A stretch of 15,220 nt of DNA from CAKTOF01 sp964544345 (GCA_964544345.1 CAZJBT010000043.1:1-15220), one strand, 5' to 3'. Positions 5,578-13,019 are shown, counted from the stretch's first letter. Made by a program: numbers and translations. The notes: generated from the sequence alone by a model not told the origin.

Positions 5578-7581
5578 ATGGTTCACTATCCGCATCTGCT
5601 CTCTCAGGTCAAGCTTGGCCCATATGTTCTGAAATCGCGCATGAGCTCCGCCAACGCATTGCCGCACTTTTTACAGGGGCCGGAGCAGTTCCCGACCGAG
5701 CAGGTCATCGACCACATGCTCGCCGTCGCCAAAAACGGCGCCGCGATCGTGACCTTTGCCGACTGGAGCAACCCGATGCAGCGCACCTCGTTCAATGAGG
5801 ACGGCCGGCGCTTCCCAATGTATGATCTGGACGACCCGAGCGTTGAGAACTATCTGTGCCAGCTCACTGACCAGATCCACTCGTTCGACACCCGCGTGTC
5901 GCTGTCGATCATGCCATTTACCGCGCCCGATCCCATGTACGACGTGTGCGACACCGAAGAGGAAGATCTCTCCGGACATGTCGGTCTTACCTTCCGGGAC
6001 GGCCTGGACGATTACAACAACGGCGCTATGATGCGCGGCGGCAAGGCCGGCAAGCAGCTCTCACATGAGCAGATCGCCGAGATCATCGAGATCCAGGCGC
6101 AGAAGGCGCTTTTCTACAAGCGGATGGGCTTTGATATGGTGACGATCCACTGCGCCTATCGCGCCACGCTCTTCTCCCGCTTCATCTCGCCGATCACAAA
6201 TAAACGAACGGATGAATATGGCGGCGACATCGCCGGCCGTTCACGCATCATCCGCGAGCTGTGCGCCCGCATCAAGGAGCTGTGCGGCAAGGATTTCCCG
6301 ATCGAGCTTCAGATCACCGGCTCGGAGCCGGGCGGCACCCGGATCGAGGAGACGATCGAGCTGGCCAAGCTGTGCGAGGGACTGGCCGAGGTGTTCCAGT
6401 TCCGCGCCGCTTCCCCGAACGCCAACCATCCCACCGGCTACAACTCCACGCTGCACAAATATGCCCCGCTTGCAGACTGCGCAGCCGTCAAGGCAAGCGG
6501 TACGAGCATTCTCTGTGAGCCGATCGGCGGCTTCCAGGATCCGGACGACATGGAGCGCATTCTCGCCGAGGGCAAGGCCGATCTGATCGGCGCGGCGCGC
6601 GCTTTCTTCGTTGATCTCGATTTCTATCAGAAGCTCCTGGATGGCCGCGCAGAGGACATCGTTCCCTGCGTGCGCTGCAACAAGTGCCACGTCCCCAGCC
6701 TGGAGGGCAAATGGCTGAGCTTCTGCACGGTCAATCCAAGGATCGGGATCAACCACAAGCTCGAGCAGTTCATCAAACCGGTCAGCGGCAAAAAGAACGT
6801 CGCAGTTGTCGGCGGCGGCCCAGCCGGTCTGCGCGCCGCCCTCTTCTGCGCCGAGCGCGGCCATACGGTCACGCTGTTCGAAAAGAAGGAGCAGCTCGGC
6901 GGTCAGCTTCGCATCATGGACAGTGCGTCGTTCAAGTGGCCGCTGGTCAACTACCGCGAGTACCTGATCAAGCAAGTCGAAAAAACGCCCGCGATCACCG
7001 TGAAGCGCGGCGTTACCGCCACGCCGGACATGATCAGAGACGGCGAGTATGACGCGCTGATCCTGGCGCTCGGCGCAGAGCCGAAAACGCCTCCAGTTCC
7101 CGGCGCGGACAAATGCTGGAATATCTTTGACGCCTTTACCAAGGGCGATCAGATGGGCAAACGGGTCGTCGTCATCGGCGGCAGCGAGAGCGGCACTGAG
7201 GCAACGATGTATCTTGCCGAGAGCGGCCATGAGGCCACCGTTCTCTCCCGTGGTACGCGTCTTGCGCCGGACGCTACGCCGATCCATTACCGCGAGTGCA
7301 TGGAGGAGTCCTTCAAACGGCTCAAGACATTCCATTCGATCCTCGGCGTGACCACGACCGAGATCGGCGAGGGCTATGTCGTCTACACCGACGCCGATGG
7401 CCAGAGCCACCGCATCGAATGCGACGACGTTGTGGCGCTCGGCGGTATGCGCGCGCTGCAGGATGAGGCCATTGCCTTCTCCGGAACCGCCCCGCAGGTA
7501 TTCCGCATCGGCGACTGCCGCGAGGTCGGCTGCATCCGCGACTGCAACCGCAGCGCATATGTCTCGGCCATGCAGATCTGA
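5578..7581 (+). CDS. FMN/4Fe-4S/FAD oxidoreductase, old-yellow-enzyme/dienoyl-CoA reductase superfamily (first copy)
   Basis: Predicted cytosolic flavoenzyme of the superfamily that holds 2,4-dienoyl-CoA reductase, bile-acid BaiCD/BaiH, and trimethylamine and N-methylproline dehydrogenases. The 667-aa product has typical length. Domains: FMN TIM barrel (about 5-355) with ISPITNKRTDEYGG (203-216); iron-sulfur motif Cys364-x2-Cys367-x2-Cys370-x12-Cys383 followed by TVNP; FAD Rossmann motif VVGGGPAG (410-417); NAD(P) motif VVIGGSESGTEA (531-542); terminal FAD-binding GDC (645-647). The barrel is atypical. The usual QLxHxG strand reads IMPFTAPDP (111-119), and the His-x2-His/Asn pair reads His191-Cys-Ala-Tyr194. 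AAAGGAGG lies 7 nt before the ATG. It is divergent from the LysR gene and followed by a strong terminator. Reaction direction and substrate are unknown. Confidence 0.9.
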   Translation: MVHYPHLLSQVKLGPYVLKSRMSSANALPHFLQGPEQFPTEQVIDHMLAVAKNGAAIVTFADWSNPMQRTSFNEDGRRFPMYDLDDPSVENYLCQLTDQIHSFDTRVSLSIMPFTAPDPMYDVCDTEEEDLSGHVGLTFRDGLDDYNNGAMMRGGKAGKQLSHEQIAEIIEIQAQKALFYKRMGFDMVTIHCAYRATLFSRFISPITNKRTDEYGGDIAGRSRIIRELCARIKELCGKDFPIELQITGSEPGGTRIEETIELAKLCEGLAEVFQFRAASPNANHPTGYNSTLHKYAPLADCAAVKASGTSILCEPIGGFQDPDDMERILAEGKADLIGAARAFFVDLDFYQKLLDGRAEDIVPCVRCNKCHVPSLEGKWLSFCTVNPRIGINHKLEQFIKPVSGKKNVAVVGGGPAGLRAALFCAERGHTVTLFEKKEQLGGQLRIMDSASFKWPLVNYREYLIKQVEKTPAITVKRGVTATPDMIRDGEYDALILALGAEPKTPPVPGADKCWNIFDAFTKGDQMGKRVVVIGGSESGTEATMYLAESGHEATVLSRGTRLAPDATPIHYRECMEESFKRLKTFHSILGVTTTEIGEGYVVYTDADGQSHRIECDDVVALGGMRALQDEAIAFSGTAPQVFRIGDCREVGCIRDCNRSAYVSAMQI

Positions 7582-7625
7582 GCTGCAGCCGCTAGGCAGA
7601 CGCGCAGGCAAGTATCTAGACAAAT

Positions 7626-7656
7626 GGCTCGGCCGTATTGCGGCCGGGCCGTTTTT
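7626..7656 (+). terminator. Intrinsic terminator after the first flavoenzyme gene
   Basis: GGCTCGGCCG (7626-7635) pairs with CGGCCGGGCC (7641-7650), including one T-G wobble, around a 5-nt loop. G plus TTTTT follows. It ends the single-gene transcript 45 nt after the stop codon and separates it from the importer operon. Confidence 0.9.
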
Positions 7657-7697
7657 CTGTTCCGCAGGTGGTTCCCGTCCGCGCAATGAGTTTTTGC

Positions 7698-7736
7698 GGG
7701 ACATTTGGCGTTCGTCATTTTGCACCAAATGTTCCC
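7698..7736. repeat. Long inverted repeat in the importer upstream region
   Basis: GGGACATTTGG (7698-7708) is matched by CCAAATGTTCCC (7725-7736), giving 11 paired bases with one extra T in the right arm and a 16-nt centre. There is no T-tract after it. It lies about 170 bp upstream of the importer -35. It could be an upstream operator or the remnant of a dispersed repeat. Confidence 0.5.
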
Positions 7737-7779
7737 ATCATTTCTTCTTTTCGGAGACCAGGCAGCGGGATCGTTTTTG

Positions 7780-7878
7780 TCCGTTATCCGTACAATCAAG
7801 GGAAGTTCCCGGGTTTTTATCCCCAAATAGTCGAGATTTATTCTGCAAATCAGCACTCATTCCGTTCGTTTTCCGTAC
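7780..7878. repeat. Pair of similar TCCGTT...TCCGTAC motifs
   Basis: TCCGTTATCCGTAC at 7780-7793 and a longer version, TCCGTT-N5-TTCCGTAC at 7861-7878, are about 80 bp apart (roughly 7-8 helical turns). The second copy ends 27 bp before the importer -35. Paired direct repeats here could be regulator sites, though short motifs may recur by chance. Confidence 0.3.
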
Positions 7879-7904
7879 TTTTTGCATTTGTGCTTTATGC
7901 TTAA

Positions 7905-7934
7905 TTGACAAAATGGCATTGGGTGTGCTATATT
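7905..7934 (+). promoter_or_regulatory. Promoter of the importer operon
   Basis: TTGACA (7905-7910), an 18-bp spacer and TATATT (7929-7934) preceded by TGC (extended -10). The predicted start near 7941 gives a leader of about 77 nt before the binding-protein ATG. AATG-G-CATT (7912-7920) in the spacer is a small palindrome. Confidence 0.8.
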
Positions 7935-7946
7935 TTTTTATGGAAA

Positions 7947-7980
7947 ATGCGTAGATAGAACAAGTGCACTGTTTACGCAT
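7947..7980 (+). promoter_or_regulatory. 5'-end stem-loop in the importer leader
   Basis: ATGCGTA (7947-7953) and TACGCAT (7974-7980) form a perfect 7-bp stem with a 20-nt loop that itself contains the palindrome AGTGCACT (7963-7970). It falls within the first nucleotides of the predicted mRNA, so it could stabilise the transcript 5' end or, as DNA, serve as an operator just downstream of the start site. Confidence 0.45.
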
Positions 7981-8017
7981 CTCGAGCAATGAAATAATTC
8001 AGAAAGGTTGGATCCAC

Positions 8018-9370
8018 ATGAAAGCTCGGAAATTCTTAGCACTGCTTCTCGCTCTGGCTATGGTCTTTTCGCTTGCCGCCTGCGCTGGCGGAGACGACGC
8101 TGATTCGGAACAGGGCAACGTCTCTACGCCGAATGACGATGGCGGAAATACCACCCCCACTCCCGACGACGGCGGCAGCACGCCGGAACCCGATACGCCC
8201 GATGACGACACGCCGGTCGGCGATGTCGAACCCACTAAGGCCGGCACTCTGAAGATCGGTCTGCTCGTCCACCAGACCGGCTGGTTCGCAGGCGTCGACA
8301 CCCCGAACTATAACGAATTCAACGCTATGGTCAACTATGTCAACGAGGATCTCGGCGGCTGGACGGTCGGCGATACGACCTACATGCTTGAGCCAGTCTG
8401 TGTCGACGGTGCCTCTGACTATGCCTCGCTGAACACGGCGGCTCTGTCGCTGGTCGACGCCGGCGTCGACTTCGTCGTCGAGACCAACGACTTCTGGGTC
8501 AACTCCGTCGCCAGCATCTTTGAAGAAGAGGGCATCATGCATGTCTCCGCGTACTGTGTGCTCGCGCCGGACTACATCGTCCCTGAGAATCCGCTCGCCT
8601 TCACCGGCTCGAACGGCACCGGCGGCGATTACTCCACCGCGTTTGCCGCGCTCGCCAAGTACTACCCCGACGTCAAGTCCGTCATCCTCGCCAATGATGA
8701 CAACGGTCTCGACGAGACGATGATCAGCCTGATGGAGAAGTACGCCGAGCCGTATGGCATCGAGGTAAAGGGCATGGTCATTTATCCCGGCGACACGACC
8801 GACTACACCCCGTACGCCCAGCAGCTCGTCGACTCCGGCGCTGACGCCTTCCTCGGCAACGGTTCTCCGGATGCCTACGGCGCTCTGCTGAAAGCAGTCC
8901 GCGCGATGGGTTCCGACATGGTCTGCGCCTGCGCGCAGGGCAAGACGGCCACCACGCTGATGGAGTACGCCGGCACTGACGCCTGCTACAACGCCTTTAC
9001 GCTCGGCCCGTCCACCCGTGAGGCTGACAAAGATCTCAACACCGACATCCTGAACGCCCTCGTCGAAAAGGTGCGCGAGATGTACGGCGACGAGAGCGCC
9101 TCGACCTTCGACGGTGCGGCCGCAAACTGCCTGTATGTCATCCTCCAGCTCATGCAGAAGACCGGCTCCATCGATCCGGAAGTCGTCGCTGCTGAGTGGG
9201 CAAAGGGCGGCACCATTGAAACCATCTACGGTACCGGCACCATCGGCGGCGAAGAGACCTACGGCGTCGCCAACCATGCCATCGGCAGCCCGCGCTCGGT
9301 CTCCATCATCGATCCGGACGCGGAGGACGGCTGGTACTTCGCCGAGTGGATCGAGACTCTGGTCCCCTGA
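8018..9370 (+). CDS. ABC importer substrate-binding lipoprotein, hydrophobic amino acid (LivK-like) type
   Basis: Extracytoplasmic lipoprotein that captures the substrate and delivers it to the permease pair encoded next. The 450-aa product starts with a lipoprotein signal: basic MKARK, a hydrophobic stretch, then lipobox SLAAC with Cys22 as the lipidated residue. A flexible linker rich in Asp, Gly, Pro and Thr (about 24-75) follows. The type-I periplasmic-binding fold (about 76-445) begins with LKIGLLVHQTG and includes TGSNGTGGDYSTAF and AVRAMGSDM. The ATG at 8018 has AAAGG 10 nt upstream and gives a perfect signal sequence; the earlier in-frame ATG does not. LivK-type proteins bind branched-chain amino acids, but the same fold also binds amides, urea and aromatic acids, so substrate is not assigned. 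Confidence 0.92.
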   Translation: MKARKFLALLLALAMVFSLAACAGGDDADSEQGNVSTPNDDGGNTTPTPDDGGSTPEPDTPDDDTPVGDVEPTKAGTLKIGLLVHQTGWFAGVDTPNYNEFNAMVNYVNEDLGGWTVGDTTYMLEPVCVDGASDYASLNTAALSLVDAGVDFVVETNDFWVNSVASIFEEEGIMHVSAYCVLAPDYIVPENPLAFTGSNGTGGDYSTAFAALAKYYPDVKSVILANDDNGLDETMISLMEKYAEPYGIEVKGMVIYPGDTTDYTPYAQQLVDSGADAFLGNGSPDAYGALLKAVRAMGSDMVCACAQGKTATTLMEYAGTDACYNAFTLGPSTREADKDLNTDILNALVEKVREMYGDESASTFDGAAANCLYVILQLMQKTGSIDPEVVAAEWAKGGTIETIYGTGTIGGEETYGVANHAIGSPRSVSIIDPDAEDGWYFAEWIETLVP

Positions 9371-9406
9371 CGCAGTCTTACTCAATACCTTTGAATGAGT
9401 AGCTCG

Positions 9407-9436
9407 CGGCGGGAGAGCTTGCCGGCTCTCCCGCCG
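9407..9436 (+). terminator. Strong hairpin between binding protein and first permease (partial terminator or mRNA stabiliser)
   Basis: CGGCGGGAGAGC (9407-9418) pairs perfectly with GCTCTCCCGCCG (9425-9436): a 12-bp GC-rich stem with a 6-nt loop followed by only TTT. The following gene starts 24 nt later with no promoter seen between them. This is the usual device that makes more binding protein than membrane components, by partial termination or by protecting the upstream mRNA end. Confidence 0.7.
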
Positions 9437-9460
9437 TTTCCTTGAGAAGGAGTGATTCTT

Positions 9461-10306
9461 TTGCAGATCCTGGTCAATACCCTTGTTCTTGGGATCATGT
9501 ACATTCTTGCCTCGCTGGGTTTCGCGTTTATCTTCAACATGCTCGGTACCATCAACCTCGCGCATGGCGCGCTCTATATGGTCGGCGCGTATCTGTGCTA
9601 CTATCTGTGCGCCTCGCTCGGCATGAGCAACTGGTTCGCGCTGATCATCGCCGCCATCGTCCTAGCCGCAGTCGGCCTGCTGCTCGAGCGCGTGATGTTT
9701 CGCCCGTTCCTGGCCGATTTTGACCGCATCGTTATGATCGGCGTCGCACTGATGACCATAGGGCAAACGATCGCCAACATTCTGACAGGCTCCAAGGCGC
9801 TCGTCATCCCAACCTACGCCACAGGCATCACGAATATTTTGGGCGTGCCGATCAGCAATGAGCGCCTGCTCACCTTCGGCGTCGGCCTCGTGTTGCTGCT
9901 CATCACGCTCTATATTGTCAATCGCACGCCGCTCGGCCGCCAGATGGAGGCTGTCGCGCAGGATCGCCTGGGCGCCGCGCTGCAGGGCATCAACATCAAC
10001 CGCGTGTCCGCCGTCGTCTGCGCCATCGGCTGCGCGCTCGCCGCCGTGGCCGGCTGTTTCATGGGCGCGTATCAGGGTCTCTCCGCCAGTATGGGCGACA
10101 CGATGAACCTGCGGATCCTGATGCTCGTCATGCTCGCCGGCGCAGGCTCTATGAACGGCATCATCATCACGGGCGCAGTGATGGGCTTCCTTGACGTCGT
10201 CTGCCCGCTTCTGTTTCAGGGCAATGCCGGTAGCGCCGTCCCGATCGCTATCATCGTCGTCCTGCTGCTGATCAAGCCCAAGGGCTTCTTCGGCCATGAG
10301 ATGTGA
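9461..10306 (+). CDS. ABC importer permease, LivH type
   Basis: Integral membrane half of the translocation channel, 281 aa, with about eight hydrophobic segments. Family signs are GFAFIFNMLGTINLAHGALYM (split: GFAFIFN at 20-26, INLAHGA at 31-37) and the cytoplasmic coupling loop PLGRQMEAVAQDRLGAALQG (157-176), which contacts the ATPases. A TTG start at 9461 is preferred because AAGGAG (9447-9452) lies 8 nt before it; the in-frame GTG at 9452 overlaps this ribosome site. The next gene follows after 12 bp, with its ribosome site overlapping this stop codon (TGAGGAGG), so translation is probably coupled. Substrate is set by the binding protein. Confidence 0.92.
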   Translation: MQILVNTLVLGIMYILASLGFAFIFNMLGTINLAHGALYMVGAYLCYYLCASLGMSNWFALIIAAIVLAAVGLLLERVMFRPFLADFDRIVMIGVALMTIGQTIANILTGSKALVIPTYATGITNILGVPISNERLLTFGVGLVLLLITLYIVNRTPLGRQMEAVAQDRLGAALQGININRVSAVVCAIGCALAAVAGCFMGAYQGLSASMGDTMNLRILMLVMLAGAGSMNGIIITGAVMGFLDVVCPLLFQGNAGSAVPIAIIVVLLLIKPKGFFGHEM

Positions 10307-10318
10307 GGAGGTGCCGCA

Positions 10319-11392
10319 ATGAAAAAAGGTCTGAAAACGGCGCTTCCGTTTCTTGTGCTGCTCGTGGCGTTCGCCGCGCTGCCGCTCGGGCTGAACTCCC
10401 GGTCGTGGATCAACCTGTTCATTACCATCGTCATCAACATGGTCACGGCAGTCAGCCTGCGCGTCATCATTCTGTCCGGCAACCTGTCGTTCGCGCACGG
10501 CGCGTTCATGGGCGTTGGCGCGTACACCGCCGGCATGCTGGCGCTGTATCTCGATCTGCCGCTCTGGATCACGATCCCCGCAGGCGCGATCCTGGCCGCC
10601 GTTGTCGGCATTATCACCGGCTGGCCGTTCGCACGTCTCAAGTCTGTCTACTTCAGCATGGGCACCATGTTTATGGGGCAGGCCATCGTGCTGCTGATCT
10701 CCTCGTGGGATCTTGCGGGCGGCGCCATCGGCTTGACTCGGATCCCCTCCCTGACGTCCGGCGCGTTGGGCAGCTTCGCGGAGCTGATCGGCCTGACCAA
10801 GCCGCAGGCCAGCTATTTCCTTGTTCTGCTGCTGGCCATCGTCTCCATCGCGGTCATGTACCGCTTCGAGCACTGCCGTATCGGCACCACGCTGCGCGCG
10901 CTTTCCCAGTCCGAGGACGTCGCCGCCTCCATCGGCGTCAATCCGCGGTTCTACCGTCTGCTCGCCGTCGGCACCGGCTGCTTCTTCGCCGGTATGATGG
11001 GCGCGTGTCAGGCGCACTATCTTACCACGCTTTCGTACAACAGCTATTCGATGAACCTGACGCTCTGGATCATTATGTATATGATGATCGGCGGCCAGGG
11101 CAGTATCCTCGGCCCGATGCTCGGCGCGATCATTATCACCATCGTCAGCAACATCGCCAACCTGCTCACCGGCCTGTCCGGCAGCAGCTCGAGCGAGAGC
11201 TTCGTCGCCTTCAGCCGCTGGCTCGGCGTGAACTCGGCGTATACGCCGTTCATCACCGCGGCCGTGCTGCTCATGGTCGCGTACCTGCTGCCCGGCGGTC
11301 TGTACAGCATTCCACAAGCCATCCGGAACGCCAAGGCCAAGCGGGCTGAGAAAAAGGAAATCAAGGAAATGCTGAAAGGAGGCGAGGGCTAA
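10319..11392 (+). CDS. ABC importer permease, LivM type
   Basis: Second membrane half of the importer, 357 aa. Hydrophobic helices run from about residue 8 to 335. LivM-type features: LSFAHGAFMGVGAYTAG (56-72), the GAIGLTRIP segment (135-143) of the external loop, a coupling loop RIGTTLRALSQSEDVAASIG (187-206), and GGQGSILGPMLGA (258-270) near the last helices. The C-terminus is a charged tail of Lys and Glu (about 338-352). AGGAGG lies 7 nt before the ATG at 10319. The stop codon overlaps the next start (TAATG), indicating coupled translation with the LivG-type ATPase. Confidence 0.93.
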   Translation: MKKGLKTALPFLVLLVAFAALPLGLNSRSWINLFITIVINMVTAVSLRVIILSGNLSFAHGAFMGVGAYTAGMLALYLDLPLWITIPAGAILAAVVGIITGWPFARLKSVYFSMGTMFMGQAIVLLISSWDLAGGAIGLTRIPSLTSGALGSFAELIGLTKPQASYFLVLLLAIVSIAVMYRFEHCRIGTTLRALSQSEDVAASIGVNPRFYRLLAVGTGCFFAGMMGACQAHYLTTLSYNSYSMNLTLWIIMYMMIGGQGSILGPMLGAIIITIVSNIANLLTGLSGSSSSESFVAFSRWLGVNSAYTPFITAAVLLMVAYLLPGGLYSIPQAIRNAKAKRAEKKEIKEMLKGGEG

Positions 11393-12150
11393 TGCGTTTG
11401 CTTGAAACGTCGGGTCTGACCAAGCGCTTTGGCGGTCTGACCGTTATGAATGACCTCGACTTCTTCATCAACGAGGGCGAGATCAAGGGCTTTCTTGGCC
11501 CGAATGGCGCGGGCAAATCCACCTTCTTCAACCTGATCACCGGCGTCCACTCCGCCACGGCCGGTCATATCATATACGGCGGCAAGGACATCACAAAGGC
11601 CAAGCCGTATGAGGTGGCCAAAATGGGCATCGGCCGCACCTTCCAGCTCAATCCCCTATTCGGAGATTTTACCGTGTTTGAAAATGTGACTGCCGCGTAT
11701 CACATGCGGCCGCACTCGAGCATCGGGCAGGCGTTTTTCAACACGAAAACCTACCGGGAGAACGAGAAGTACGTGGCCAGATCCGCTGATGAGATCCTTG
11801 AGTTTCTGGGTCTTTCGCATGTGCGCAATGAGCTGGCGAAGAATCTGCCGCATGGCTATCAGAAGATCCTGGGCGTCGCGCGCGCGCTGGCGACAAAGCC
11901 GAAGCTGCTCCTGCTCGACGAACCGCTCGGCGGCATGAATCCGGAGGAGATCGCATTTTCGATCAACGCCATCTCCAACATGCGCGACAAGGGCATCACC
12001 GTCCTGGTCGTCGAGCACAACATGCAGATCCTCGATATTCTCGACTCCGTTACGGTCATCAGCTTCGGCGAGAAGATCTTCGAGGGCACACCGGAGGGTA
12101 TGCGTCAGGATCCCACCGTCATCGAGACGTATTTCGGAGGTGCGGTATGA
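11392..12150 (+). CDS. ABC importer ATPase, LivG type
   Basis: Cytosolic nucleotide-binding subunit, 252 aa, that powers the importer with its LivF partner. Walker A is GPNGAGKST (36-44), the Q-loop is at Gln85 in GRTFQLN, Walker B with the catalytic pair is LLLLDEP (Asp176, Glu177), and the switch is His209 in VVEHN. The ABC signature is degenerate, NLPHGYQKILGVARAL (151-166) where LSGGQ or LivG's L(S/A/P)YGxQ is expected. A long insertion between the Q-loop and signature is normal for LivG. The ATG overlaps the upstream stop (TAATG) and has AAGGAGG 9 nt before it. It ends with an ATGA overlap with the next gene. Confidence 0.93.
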   Translation: MRLLETSGLTKRFGGLTVMNDLDFFINEGEIKGFLGPNGAGKSTFFNLITGVHSATAGHIIYGGKDITKAKPYEVAKMGIGRTFQLNPLFGDFTVFENVTAAYHMRPHSSIGQAFFNTKTYRENEKYVARSADEILEFLGLSHVRNELAKNLPHGYQKILGVARALATKPKLLLLDEPLGGMNPEEIAFSINAISNMRDKGITVLVVEHNMQILDILDSVTVISFGEKIFEGTPEGMRQDPTVIETYFGGAV

Positions 12151-12863
12151 GCAATATTCTGGAGATCCGTAATCTGAAGGTTCTGTTCGGCAAATCCATC
12201 GCCATCCATGACGTCAGCCTGAACGTGCCGGAGGGCGGTATCGTTACGCTGATCGGCTCGAACGGCGCAGGCAAATCCACTACGCTCAATGCATCCCTTG
12301 GCATTGTGAAAAAGGCGCAGGGTACCGTCACCTTCAACGGCGAGGATATCACCAACGAGCCGACACAGAATATCGTGCAGAAGGGGCTTGTTCTCGTCCC
12401 CGAGGGCCGTCACCTCTTCCCGTATCTGTCGGTCTACAAGAATCTGATCCTCGGCGCGACACAGCGCAAGGACAAAGAGGGCATCCAAGCAGACCTCGAA
12501 TACGTTTACGAGCTGTTCCCGATCCTGAAAGAGCGCGCCAAGCAGAAAGCCGGCACGCTCTCCGGCGGACAGCAGCAGATGGTCGCGATCGCTCGCGGCA
12601 TGATGGCCAGCCCGAAGCTGCTCTGTCTTGACGAGCCGTCGCTCGGCCTCGCGCCGGCGGTCATCGAGGACATCGGCGAGCGCATCCGCGAGATCAACCG
12701 CACCCGCGGCACCAGCATCCTGCTCGTCGAGCAAAATGTACACCTCGCCTTCGGCGCAGCGAGCTACTGCTACGCACTGCAGGTCGGCGAGATCGTCGCC
12801 GAGGGCGATATTGAAACGATCAAGTCGTCTGACATTGTCAAAAAAGCCTACTTTGGCGGATGA
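12147..12863 (+). CDS. ABC importer ATPase, LivF type
   Basis: Second nucleotide-binding subunit, 238 aa. Walker A is GSNGAGKST (37-45), the LivF-type segment VPEGRHLFPYLSV lies at 84-96, the signature is a canonical LSGGQQQMVAIAR (138-150), and Walker B is LLCLDEP (Asp162, Glu163). As usual in LivF, the switch residue is Gln196 in LLVEQN instead of His. The start overlaps the LivG stop (ATGA), with GGAGG 6 nt upstream. It is the last gene of the importer operon; a GC-rich hairpin follows 11 nt after the stop. Confidence 0.94.
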   Translation: MSNILEIRNLKVLFGKSIAIHDVSLNVPEGGIVTLIGSNGAGKSTTLNASLGIVKKAQGTVTFNGEDITNEPTQNIVQKGLVLVPEGRHLFPYLSVYKNLILGATQRKDKEGIQADLEYVYELFPILKERAKQKAGTLSGGQQQMVAIARGMMASPKLLCLDEPSLGLAPAVIEDIGERIREINRTRGTSILLVEQNVHLAFGAASYCYALQVGEIVAEGDIETIKSSDIVKKAYFGG

Positions 12864-12874
12864 GCAACCAGTAG

Positions 12875-12904
12875 CGCCGCCCGGGAGTCGCCCGGGCGGC
12901 GTTT
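12875..12904 (+). terminator. Hairpin at the end of the importer operon
   Basis: CGCCGCCCGGG (12875-12885) pairs perfectly with CCCGGGCGGCG (12891-12901) around a 5-nt loop, followed by only TTT. The very stable stem supports a 3' end, but the short T-tract means that read-through into the second flavoenzyme gene is possible. Confidence 0.65.
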
Positions 12905-12938
12905 CACGTCTGTTGTAAGGGGTGTGCAGTTTTGGCGT

Positions 12939-12967
12939 TTTACACCAGCGTCCAGAGGCGGTATAGT
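12939..12967 (+). promoter_or_regulatory. Promoter of the second flavoenzyme gene
   Basis: TTTACA (12939-12944), a 17-bp spacer and TATAGT (12962-12967). The predicted start near 12974 gives a leader of about 46 nt ending in AAAGGAG. The -35 is the right arm of weak inverted repeats TGTAA...TTACA (12914-12918 with 12940-12944) and GGTGT...ACACC (12921-12925 with 12942-12946), which could be an operator. Confidence 0.65.
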
Positions 12968-13019
12968 AAAAGTGGATCGATATATGCTCACAAACACTTT
13001 GGACAAAAGGAGAAGAAGC

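Larger units (their letters stand above)
7657..7904. other. A/T-richer intergenic region with several symmetric elements, no gene seen
   Basis: This stretch lies between the terminator and the importer promoter. No reading frame here has a credible ribosome site or family resemblance. It contains a long imperfect inverted repeat at 7698-7736, a GGGAA-G-TTCCC palindrome at 7800-7810, and two copies of a TCCGTT...TCCGTAC motif (7780-7793 and 7861-7878). It probably serves as upstream regulatory DNA for the importer operon; a small untranslated RNA cannot be excluded. Confidence 0.5.

Noticed and set aside
6241..7728. A 495-codon minus-strand frame opposite the first reductase.
   Set aside because: It is antisense to a clear flavoenzyme gene, with no recognisable motif; it crosses the terminator hairpin at 7626-7656.
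7738..7989. An 83-codon minus-strand frame in the intergenic region before the importer.
   Set aside because: No ribosome site before its ATG, no motif, and it covers the importer promoter and leader stem; it is more likely a chance frame in regulatory DNA.
7941..8017. A riboswitch or T-box in the importer leader.
   Set aside because: The predicted leader is only about 77 nt with one simple stem; there is no T-box sequence, terminator/antiterminator pair or known aptamer motif.
9452..9460. GTG at 9452 as the start of the LivH-type permease.
   Set aside because: It overlaps the last base of the AAGGAG ribosome site; the TTG at 9461 has proper 8-nt spacing.
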